This document shows positions 18,601-20,294 of a DNA stretch of 20,294 nt, in pieces. Under the pieces are notes generated by a model, which was given only the letters and a program-made list of their open reading frames with translations, was not told the origin of the DNA and made no database searches. The DNA is taken from positions 1 to 20,294 of the forward strand of contig JAGOBX010000010.1 of assembly GCA_017999075.1 (NCBI GenBank), written 5' to 3'. The stretch is from JAGOBX01 sp017999075 [NCBI: Candidatus Babelota bacterium]. Lineage in GTDB: Bacteria; JAGOBX01. The position numbers and the translations under genes were made by a program. Every line of letters starts with the position of its first letter. The stretch's first letter is position 1.

Positions 18601-20294
18601 TCCGCATTCAAACCTGTAATACAAATTACCTGTATCGCTTCTTCCAGGCAGCGCAGTTGACCAATAATCATAATCTCCGAAAGAAAACTGTTTTGTCAAA
18701 TTGTATTTATATTCAGCTCCCCACCATACCCGGCAAACTACTCCTGTCAAATCATTTTTATATGATCTCACAGTTACTGTGCACGCCTGATTTGTCATTA
18801 CTGAAGCTGCATATAAATAATTGTAGCTCTGGACTGTAACCTGAACTAATGTGTCATGTTTCAATCCTGACCATTCTACATTACCGTTAGCTGAAGCTGT
18901 CATTGTAAAAGAATCGTTTCCTGATGTCCAATTACTCCAGTCTCTTCCGTCTGAAACTCTGACACGCCAGTAAACTCCGCCTCGTATATTTCCTAAATCA
19001 GTATCATAATTAGTTGAACTTGTTGCCGCAGCATATGATGCAAGCGGACTTGTGAAAATTGATGTTGTTGAATATTCTATATTTACGTATTGCTGGGCAT
19101 TACTTGCATTCGAATCGCTGAATGTCCATTTGAATCTTACTATTCCGCTTGTCTCACAGTTTACCGGAGTATCTATATATACAACAGGCGCTATGTTAGG
19201 AGATAATGGCGGAATTGTATCATATAATGAAGAAAAATATATTGAATCGCTTTGTAATGCAGACGCGCCTTCTGTGTTTGATACAGGTAACGTGGCCCAT
19301 GTCCAGCCATTTGCGCCATCTCCTGTAGGATCAACTATCCACATACACAATCCTAACCTGTCAGACGGTTCAAAATCTGTTCCGAATATTGAACGTGGTA
19401 TTATTATTTCTGTAAATTTATGGGATGCATCCCACGACAAATATGTGCGTACTGTATCTGATAAATTTGTCCAGCTCCATTCAGTTCCTGTCCATCTTAT
19501 CAATGAATGTTCCCATTCATTTCCTATATTATTTCTTATGCGGATACAATATTCCGGTTTAAAACTTCCTGTAAACCTTGTTCTTCCAGCTTGATCACCG
19601 GGATTTGTAAAACTGTCTCCACCTGAACCGTTAAACGTAGAATCAAATCCAAACCAGATAACCTGTTTATTATCAACTCCAGAATATAATTCAACATTAT
19701 CTATTCCTGCATAAAAAGATGTATCGTCCCAACTGAAATAAAATACTACATTGTCTCCTTCTGTCAAATCAGTATCTATTACTTCATCTGACTGCCAGTC
19801 TGATGAAACACCGTCTAAACTCATTGTCTCGCATCTTATATTTATATATGAATTTGAAGAATTCCCTGCATTATCTATTACTGTTAAATTTATTCTATTG
19901 TTAGAATTCCTCGTTAACGAATTATATATTGAAACTGGCATATTCCAGTTTTCTGTTATGCTCGTTACTCCGCCGCTATGTAAAACTTCCGTGTTTGCAT
20001 TTAAATTAATATATACCGTATCTATTCCCGTATTATCGCTGAAATCTGCATCAAACGATTTTCCGATATAATTTACTCCCTCGGATTTTATTGTATAACT
20101 GTCATCGTTGACTGTTATTACCGGAGGCTGGTTGTCAGCCGAAGTTATTATAAATGTGTCTATTGAAGAATATGATCCCCAGTTTCCAAACACATCTTTA
20201 CCTCTTATTTTTATATACCATGTATCTTGACTTAAATATCCTGTGTCCGGTATTGTAAGAGCAGATACTGTGCTGTAATACGTATCCGCATTTG
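3697..20294 (-). CDS. Giant multi-modular secreted amylase with two GH13 domains (5' end beyond window)
   Basis: One frame of 5,531 complete codons runs from the right edge (first full codon at 20292, called residue 1 here) to TAA at 3697-3699; the N-terminus lies outside. Over 600 kDa is visible. Order: FN3-like tail (1-55); Ig-like plus CBM9/DOMON-like unit 1 (55-361); FN3-like (365-465); CBM34-like (468-600); glucodextranase-B-like Ig (610-705); units 2 (800-1090), 3 (1315-1600) and 4 (1810-2100); invasin-like Ig (2103-2205); GH13 number 1 (about 2207-2750); carboxypeptidase-regulatory-like (2750-2825); FN3-like; CBM9-like modules 5-7; two FN3-like; CBM9-like module 8; GH13 number 2 (about 4350-4821); and a C-terminal FN3/starch-binding chain. 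Residues 1604-1810 are unassigned beta-rich sequence. Both GH13 domains keep the Asp/Glu/Asp triad, so alpha-glucan hydrolysis is expected; the exact bond and subfamily cannot be set. No LPXTG, SLH, T9SS-type C-terminal domain or membrane helix is seen at the C-terminus. Location is probably extracellular or cell-surface. Confidence 0.93.
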   Translation of the reverse strand, partial: NADTYYSTVSALTIPDTGYLSQDTWYIKIRGKDVFGNWGSYSSIDTFIITSADNQPPVITVNDDSYTIKSEGVNYIGKSFDADFSDNTGIDTVYINLNANTEVLHSGGVTSITENWNMPVSIYNSLTRNSNNRINLTVIDNAGNSSNSYINIRCETMSLDGVSSDWQSDEVIDTDLTEGDNVVFYFSWDDTSFYAGIDNVELYSGVDNKQVIWFGFDSTFNGSGGDSFTNPGDQAGRTRFTGSFKPEYCIRIRNNIGNEWEHSLIRWTGTEWSWTNLSDTVRTYLSWDASHKFTEIIIPRSIFGTDFEPSDRLGLCMWIVDPTGDGANGWTWATLPVSNTEGASALQSDSIYFSSLYDTIPPLSPNIAPVVYIDTPVNCETSGIVRFKWTFSDSNASNAQQYVNIEYSTTSIFTSPLASYAAATSSTNYDTDLGNIRGGVYWRVRVSDGRDWSNWTSGNDSFTMTASANGNVEWSGLKHDTLVQVTVQSYNYLYAASVMTNQACTVTVRSYKNDLTGVVCRVWWGAEYKYNLTKQFSFGDYDYWSTALPGRSDTGNLYYRFECGDGGNTVYLSGRTLGGFVGNAVNYGNWVVADNENNLDDFKYEVTSLPKVTVVNPVSENNGYDTSSSSVTLTGTNTNGCTVYLYLNGVQVSSDTDGNTAWSLSVNNLIANNTNTISVLQYNSSTSTYSETSKIYVFSDTMGPMPSSVNIMDMVDSTPAIDFSDFTDSFGISLYEILIDTNSGFSNADTYYSTVSALTIPDTGYLSQDTWYIKIRGKDVFGNWGSYSSVDTFIITSADNQPPVITVNDDSYTIKSISSSVYGKLIDIDFTDNTGIETVYLSNGTNTESVLSSIGTTYTANWEIGSSIFQYLQRGNNKLFVTAIDNYSNYSSAAINVAVETIYVNGSVTDFQTDELLETRLNNSFYVAWDDTSLYLAYSGTDVDLGTADLFVYLQVSTSSQNDSSRTTINWGGGGTHTLPFGANYVLCAEDGDWVNDRFQKNINGTWQAAGNSVNAEIYGGWAGNKVTEFRINWSSIGGKPSWMKVTAIHQYDGSSNIYNSYPSGNPASGLTNVTLTDYYYFENFADTVSPQTGKMINAVHIQNQNVSGYNDGTKPYIYPYPAISYSDYVSLRLITNKQSGGNITAYYTTDGTFPTTSSSNISFVWEGDTGLVNSDVWIGYMTPKVSGLTIKYIFKIVQDSKPATYLGLNGRKTSELDVIPFSYYIQTQDTPTIVSPVNNNETSYVSVSNLVITGVNKTGDSVYILLNETLVNKDSDGNDTWSYILNLSVKNNTVKVGNGVNTGVIYVVYDTNVPMIILNDSYYVMKSNSVKINVDFSDTSSLIKKIKYRIGSNWFTVFEGASSSYTADWFITQGYESLSDNSENFIEIRCENYAGNYVSNYITVKKEAITVDGSLSDWQTDELIETRNSKGFYLTWDDTSLYLGYSNTELTSDAGGADVFVYFSTSNPVPSATNSTIDWSGYGTHILPVKSQFVLCFENGTMANGGFEFHAFNGTVWQAQAYLNMELYGGWSGNSNTEYRIGWDQFYGKPDTMAVVVIHQWETGKNIFNSFPKQNPAPNTDNSVTLTNYYYYPNLSDTISPDYAKHYKYDVSVSPSFFQTNETFTVSYSSKDGFNRLINNVTDSINITLTPYVQLSKSIGSITNSNTGSIQTYILSGEPGYYKAAVRSLSDNNIFGETEVRIGGEVFNVSTTGKTSGSGYDTYIWNLTLNCEATSGLDSCFLLIDTTVIQGNANYLFQNSNDTILNVQFNFTADSWNNIADAPIQHYIIFHVYNDSGILKTLTYTFYKGISKPYIIVNDDSYVFHSSQADMGNIINIDFYDTSSKITDAWITNETGTDTKYIFANVSYPYYSTNWQIPSGFTFVTGNNKIFVYIKNENGMISDAGTFYIYYDEINILSGNLSEFSENNLVEYNSTNTHKLYVDWDNSYFYFGFKGVDMSTDSIFIIFDNTPGSASGANCLLTPYYNLRFNGAFLPEAAVSFRGINRKLLLDKVDANYNLSGAINIDTCLYYAGTTESLLRIPKTIILSSSNQVNIGMAVIFNNGTSSYVWRAFPATNSIGDLSVSSPLTITDFYVFNELTDTAVFNSSNDLLLAQVSSELISTSPEKIKFTAKNGKGEILTGYNGTLSLSSSNGSVNPTTITLSKGEYTATLYFTSSGNLTLTYSEPRQSGFNSIDSTIALTITQSFDPSGKTSWANDAIIYNVLVPQFVDGEKTNNTMGQTGGISSAGGDLQGIIKKIKENYFQNLGVNCLYLSPIYPCNEPDTTLPDNSGWLGFDPVDLFDVRKGVGGWTAMSELIEVAHKNNIKIMLDHPAYWSWNHPLFKNIDGSYNDYYINRGWFDIHWFGSQYYNNYESFGLLPVNHQNGELNAYLLEQAKYWSDKGLDGMRFDVATFFGERDADQFDPPGFWGWFNTELKKHNPEFLTIGEIILWNDGPWESRWYLAKGRLDGAFAHTLTDLQGSNEKENQGAIKRYFMRKWTNGTDFLYGNRVNVGNSQYLFGAKTLEDACVTNYTYSGTEFGGAKMVYWLTNHDRSRFLTDCFSINSDAVGAFRGAMTFGWAWTQIPMVYNGDEIGMYGTASGRPNYDDGGQRASYENFLNNYYTESIGGNINKMYKLMGFLRRYYKSLRTGSIEYLYNGEYSEPMAFVRKGNAGETNVLYVWNNNASEQKTINIPVGSFAANGDIFQNVFLTNDASYVDTSSYTVSAGILNLTLQPHQAMILIHKGHNKIISDASFRIKRGDLGFSEAYVQIKSPSCDTFYMMTDVNGYVKFSYFFEDTYTIAVIKDSYNTTYFNIYMRQGDTPVLEDSVFSNSKPNKPALISPVSNQTIDYNNYTLQWTFSDPDAGDRQKQIMIQIDTNIAMSSVIFETTIIMNAYQYSTPFILQDDETYCWRIKVWDSFDSSSEWSDSGIFYVRQFVASINLDGKFVWGEWPANSVLPAYGLIKPDDFRILWDANYIYFGMNKGTVFDNDSVYIFIDTDYYTTNNGINLAASINGIQHNLPFNSDYVLIYNTNSSANAVNLKRWESGSWVTSNFTGSGARYVSGGGVEIRLPRTDLGNPSRMRILFTAVNGTTNWLWGVSPNSNNITYSDAGGITSINLTSYFEYNDVNSILEWNNKIYTKNTENIALSVDTIALPFTPTIDATKDPGWGDSPLIDGTNAGKLPGSLTADDGKVLTEGLCRDVYITNDVNNLYIGWEAVGDHYDKDVDGSEKSANYGFILFTDTYPDGISHDPWGSDNSEGKRTTRVIHYSPDYWITGWISYANNDFGGFYLYGKNGTNWSAGTGLVNGIDYKVSVNGNWGEIKIPLTSLGINVGDKVGVIYYGRHQEKNYGINDIGPYYYDGTAGYPVSDWAGTLSVIDATKAKFYRVQEHTMTTVTHIPSQEPVSGQGLMRQPSVIYSNNNITLILKTINIGSGTPVKLIYSADNWNSQNSLTMVLSYTSGNEKYYQAVIPYFNRLCNVNYYFEIESSIKNYIYGTDTLSYSTTSLNTAKTNAFKFSIINSLPSNPVISISPELPKNSDNIIAAGYGSEDIDSDLLTYIFEWYKNNSLILTETDLIPPYQSVISSDSTNENDVWYCKLSVMDSNSGYSNSIISSAIKITDRWKIDPPVLINSAVLSDSEWIWLDKTNDERTIISQSSNFDINELRLKIDSIKFYFRMSLRDITNNNYPNVSICFDTDLISGNGNSVIGDDGRTYIGNKYVNYKPYWEKQLIIHNYEYDSPVVEWTDGINCGILNTLELSIDTVSNIIEFSADRTELGFTGSGNIIISVALFKNQLGLASEINSTVDLVGIDAIDNISIAGLGNNNNDKYNNYSSYQEDLEDGTADFWVKLPYNSSGFLNNTQPSIPAALSPQQDSIVQIFNAIEFKWNSGTDIDPGDTVTSYLFELSTDTYFNMNSVLYSVNLKSDSLTYILPESLNSLTHYYYRLRSRDCRGTLSDSLIIHFQTAGVPSITVGKPLDINNIDHYSRSQGEQVVEKNINFSWAPAYHSGGWKIKNYVIEISNSENFNLSNIIIADTIYGNDYGCTTYYTIKSSDYYKLTRGKSYFARIKAGDTDTPQNWSNWSVPSDGIYLTLKQIDGNMNDWSSDTSGVWGKNKSYYIGDTYYEAVWSDSTSDQRTDKSPQYEYLDMQELHIAADKYNMYFKLKLTGWSDDHQKYLQIPVSINDNSSNRYFIGRNVSSEDVMTSQAAAWNYLISAVTNTDNGYVKVLNTEYSQIGLGVLKKNVSDKSIEFSVPLEYIGGINSITSASAKFTPVLFWGNNDAVGQWNAGTPNAVDSVDNQPLCWWEVGNQVVEYYLNVRFDSENFVSSISGETTVYTSRPPSGSGYPPFSARSYIFYNVFVDRFWDGYGNNKPMDSSMSGGDFDGLIQKLEYFNEHAITGLYMSPIFDFGGGAWGYNQHDLYKVQGSFVRENWNKFKGWDDYVRLIKEARRRNIRVGIDWVPGQIYGNETSGGTIQKNPKMYFGDRFGGRRILQYLANVRQFYVDHAHHLWGLGTDFFRVDNPKFYPDPLVQGLPFFVYTRNYCDKFAPDLYTFGEVPGDAGECAAFCADGTRLHGMLDFPFAYPTKSWAGGNTSSTNYKSTLEGLASTYGRALMTGFYNNHDHSRTYHDIGGDWTGAYYKSDYAPGNMQTLMMLLAAHVGPPVIFYGDERVMSGGKEVTYPGFASTGSTGEMGVTRQFPWWEYDWYKYKNNPGATGAIDGSVKMAMMAREIMWWMHYDYSSRALYDNDGALIYTRTGDGREVICIINNSDGDKWVHSVPHSGTYYRDWFSLNEYTPGTGNFDVLVPSNYARFLVKDGFSLATLSVNIKDQNGNAIDNAIVSVGNKSCWTRSSGSTGACSIDRIFIEGWEGFHEYNVKVFKQGYKIYNVAWKFYPWLTASGDIILERDDGIPPSPPVGLRGLARGKGAELYWSANTESDFESYYIYRSTTSVPPNKTDFVFETLNPTYMDSNLDDGLNSGDTYYYWVRARDINDNISEPSNMVTVVPHKVKVTFQVDMSSSGLANIENVYIKSNTFELGRNDFNESYKMPDIDPLSELTYVGNGIYEITSEFDPTMTINYLFICKYDGGKWFDEYSFRTFTFENARELKIIDSPDWTQKVVKKWMVSGDVAPQAPINLSAVGKNNSVKLGWSLNKEADVDHYEIWKSVDGTNYYWVTNANKNIINYIDNNVSNGLTYYYKLKAVDKSDNISDYSLSVSVIPTESTDNIAPLKPKNIRAQGNGLGKVLLSWDYNSEGDFAGYNVYRDTVPNFILSQNKKINSVLITPSFFPVYEDVTAVPGIRYYYRITALDDVLNESEGSDSITVKLARLTFKMDIGTINPVNVQYISNIPFIGWNPGVQMTFDTSTTYKFITDLVVGEQILYKYGYNTRSLSERDFITVSKNRELTVPDVLEKIYNDDWQEQPQKVEGFTVLPGNKSAYLYWNKNTSDQDLLGYNVYLQNADGSDSKVNSTVITTAFYKIENLNNGTKYFYFVRPVDSGDLKLEGVNSDVKEVTPRNTVPVIFKN
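3700..5825 (-). other. C-terminal chain: carboxypeptidase-regulatory-like, FN3 and starch-binding-like modules
   Basis: After GH13 domain 2 come: a carboxypeptidase-regulatory-like beta-sandwich (5825-5560, N-I-K-D-Q-N-G-N-A-I-D-N-A); FN3 (5555-5260); a starch-binding-like module opening V-T-F-Q-V-D-M-S (5255-4895); FN3 (4890-4620); FN3 (4600-4315, V-L-L-S-W-D-Y-N); a shorter module opening L-T-F-K-M-D-I-G (4305-4010); and a last FN3 (3995-3705). The V-T-F-x-V-D-M type is also present in the gene at the left edge, which ties the genes together. The chain ends P-V-I-F-K-N with no sorting signal. Confidence 0.7.
5830..7245 (-). other. GH13 catalytic domain number 2 within the giant protein
   Basis: About 470 residues. 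Landmarks: I-F-Y-N-V-F-V-D-R-F-W-D-G, S-G-G-D-F-D-G-L, L-Y-M-S-P-I, and W-G-Y-N-Q-H-D-L. Region II is F-F-R-V-D-N-P, with nucleophile Asp4526 at 6717-6715. Region III is T-F-G-E-V, with acid/base Glu4561 at 6612-6610. Region IV is N-N-H-D, with Asp4628 at 6411-6409. Region I reads D-W-V-P-G-Q (Asp4464 at 6903), again without Asn-His. A P-P-V-I-F-Y-G-D-E stretch typical of the late barrel follows. The domain is clearly diverged from number 1, so it is not a recent copy. It may have a different specificity, which I cannot name. Confidence 0.9.
7330..7998 (-). other. CBM9/DOMON-like module 8, just before GH13 domain 2
   Basis: Opens I-D-G-N-M-N-D-W-S-S-D-T, with L-H-I-A-A-D-K-Y-N-M-Y-F-K-L-K-L. 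It directly precedes GH13 domain 2, with only about 30 residues between, so it may present substrate to that domain. Confidence 0.6.
8725..9415 (-). other. CBM9/DOMON-like module 7
   Basis: Starts W-K-I-D-P-P-V and has the sequence I-K-F-Y-F-R-M-S-L where the family has its substrate-facing strand. The tail contains an Asn-rich loop (G-L-G-N-N-N-N-D-K-Y-N-N-Y). It is distant from modules 1-4 and assigned mainly by size, position and beta pattern. Confidence 0.5.
10150..10810 (-). other. CBM9/DOMON-like module 6
   Basis: Opens T-I-D-A-T-K-D-P-G-W-G and contains V-N-N-L-Y-I-G-W. It is longer than the others and aspartate-rich around D-H-Y-D-K-D-V-D-G, which could bind calcium (inference). An E-set-like domain of about 135 residues follows. 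Confidence 0.6.
10900..11470 (-). other. CBM9/DOMON-like module 5
   Basis: Opens I-N-L-D-G-K-F-V-W-G-E-W with L-W-D-A-N-Y-I-Y-F-G, the same pattern as units 1-4 but without the V-N-D-D-S-Y Ig-like domain before it. An FN3-like domain (about 11480-11790) precedes it instead. Confidence 0.6.
12045..13675 (-). other. GH13 catalytic domain number 1 within the giant protein
   Basis: About 540 residues with alpha-amylase family landmarks: entry strand I-I-Y-N-V-L-V-P-Q-F, G-G-D-L-Q-G-I, and G-F-D-P-V-D-L-F where the family has GYD..D. Region II is G-M-R-F-D-V, with nucleophile Asp2411 at 13062-13060. Region III is T-I-G-E-I, with acid/base Glu2449 at 12948-12946. Region IV is L-T-N-H-D, with Asp2554 at 12633-12631. 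The family's beta-sandwich C domain appears to follow and ends L-Q-P-H-Q-A-M-I-L-I. Region I keeps its Asp (Asp2332, 13299) but reads D-H-P-A-Y-W, without the usual Asn-His. The triad is complete, so activity on alpha-glucans is likely; the specificity is unknown. Confidence 0.9.
13990..14855 (-). repeat. Ig-like + CBM9/DOMON-like composite unit 4
   Basis: The most diverged unit of the series: Ig-like part with I-I-V-N-D-D-S-Y, then L-S-G-N-L-S-E-F-S and D-W-D-N-S-Y-F-Y-F-G-F, with tail T-D-F-Y-V-F-N-E-L-T-D-T. It is separated from GH13 domain 1 only by an Ig-like spacer of about 100 residues. Confidence 0.62.
15490..16350 (-). repeat. Ig-like + CBM9/DOMON-like composite unit 3
   Basis: The Ig-like part opens I-I-L-N-D-S-Y-Y. 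The binding part opens V-D-G-S-L-S-D-W-Q-T-D-E and has T-W-D-D-T-S-L-Y-L-G-Y. The tail is T-N-Y-Y-Y-Y-P-N-L-S-D-T-I-S-P, closely matching unit 2. It is followed by about 205 residues of beta-rich sequence I cannot assign. Confidence 0.7.
17020..17890 (-). repeat. Ig-like + CBM9/DOMON-like composite unit 2
   Basis: Same order as unit 1: V-N-D-D-S-Y Ig-like domain, then V-N-G-S-V-T-D-F-Q-T-D-E and A-W-D-D-T-S-L-Y-L-A-Y, ending with a T-D-Y-Y-Y-F-E-N-F-A-D-T-V-S-P tail. Its binding module is closest to that of unit 3. The stretch just before it shares a near-identical DNA repeat with the stretch before unit 1. Confidence 0.7.
17846..18056. repeat. Direct repeat copy B
   Basis: Partner of copy A, offset by 2,238 bp, which is exactly 746 codons, so both copies are read in the same frame. 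It encodes the end of an FN3-like domain (Y-I-K-I-R-G-K-D-V-F-G-N-W-G) and the start of the V-N-D-D-S-Y Ig-like domain. Confidence 0.95.
18495..18890 (-). other. CBM34-like module not adjacent to a catalytic domain
   Basis: Residues 468-600 include C-T-V-T-V-R-S-Y-K-N-D, a D-Y-W-S-T-A-L-P turn, and L-Y-Y-R-F-E-C-G-D-G-G-N-T-V-Y-L-S-G-R. This is the layout of the N-terminal beta-sandwich (CBM34) of neopullulanase-type GH13 enzymes, where it normally sits directly before the barrel. Here a glucodextranase-B-like Ig domain follows, and the nearest GH13 barrel is about 1,600 residues away. Assigned by motif resemblance only. Confidence 0.5.
19210..20128 (-). repeat. Ig-like + CBM9/DOMON-like composite unit 1
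   Basis: An Ig-like domain opening P-P-V-I-T-V-N-D-D-S-Y is followed by a CBM9/DOMON-like module opening L-D-G-V-S-S-D-W-Q-S-D-E and containing S-W-D-D-T-S-F-Y-A-G. The tail ends Y-D-T-I-P-P. DOMON/CBM9-like folds of this kind accompany glucodextranases and amylopullulanases and are thought to bind sugars. This is the most N-terminal complete unit in view. Confidence 0.7.
20084..20294. repeat. Direct repeat copy A (cut by the right window edge)
   Basis: This stretch matches 17846-18056 at 208 of 211 positions; the mismatches are at 20122, 20163 and 20167. Only one mismatch changes an amino acid (Ile for Val). The match ends at 20083 on the left and continues up to the window edge on the right, so its true length is unknown. 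Confidence 0.95.

Noticed and set aside
19052-19594. A 180-codon open frame on the plus strand, and many shorter ones across the window
   Set aside because: All the plus-strand frames are antisense to well-supported minus-strand coding sequence, lack recognisable domains or ribosome binding sites, and have the composition of reverse-complemented beta-rich protein.
20191-20206. GTG at 20193 as the start codon of the giant gene, with an AGAGGT purine run just upstream
   Set aside because: The frame is open to the window edge, and the codons before this GTG encode the same I-R-G-K-D-V-F-G-N-W-G sequence found internally near 17955. The purine run is simply the Arg-Gly codons of that conserved stretch. 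The GTG is an internal valine.
17846-20294. CRISPR array or mobile element suggested by the near-identical repeats
   Set aside because: Only two copies, 211 bp or longer, 2,238 bp apart, both in frame and encoding the same domain junction. There is no regular short-repeat spacing, no inverted ends and no transposase.

Overview
The window is almost entirely coding on the minus strand. It holds three co-oriented, closely spaced genes for secreted, multi-modular proteins whose recognisable parts all relate to alpha-glucan (starch, glycogen, pullulan) binding and hydrolysis. No tRNA, rRNA, CRISPR array, insertion sequence or transposase gene is visible, and no gap between genes exceeds 89 bases. 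The DNA is AT-rich (about one third G+C in sampled stretches, higher inside the catalytic domains) and the standard genetic code fits. The protein style (long chains of FN3/Ig-like and CBM9/DOMON-like modules around glycosidase domains, signal peptides, no LPXTG or SLH anchor) suggests a Gram-negative-type environmental or candidate-phylum bacterium. Phyla known for giant modular proteins, such as Elusimicrobiota or Omnitrophota, are possible, but I cannot assign the taxon from sequence alone.

Layout in the direction of transcription (high to low coordinates): (1) 20294 to 3697 is one uninterrupted reading frame of at least 5,531 codons that already runs in from beyond the right edge. It carries four Ig-like plus CBM9-like units, a CBM34-like module, a first GH13 alpha-amylase-type domain, four more CBM9-like modules, a second GH13 domain, and a C-terminal chain of FN3 and starch-binding-like modules. 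(2) After an 89-base gap, 3607 to 2591 encodes a 338-residue secreted protein with a starch-binding-like N-terminal domain and one FN3 domain. (3) After only 27 bases, 2563 to 1 encodes the first 854 residues of another secreted protein built from FN3, VTFxxD-type starch-binding-like and CBM48/AMPK1-like glycogen-binding modules. It runs off the left edge.

Together they look like an operon for extracellular or surface alpha-glucan capture and breakdown: a giant two-headed hydrolase plus two accessory glucan-binding proteins. The last two share a leader and a V-x-D-T-W start of the mature protein, so they are paralogous. The main points for a second look are the size and two catalytic heads of the giant protein, the non-canonical conserved region I in both GH13 domains, a 211-bp direct repeat (208/211 identical) spaced by exactly 746 codons, and a sharp composition step inside the left-hand gene.
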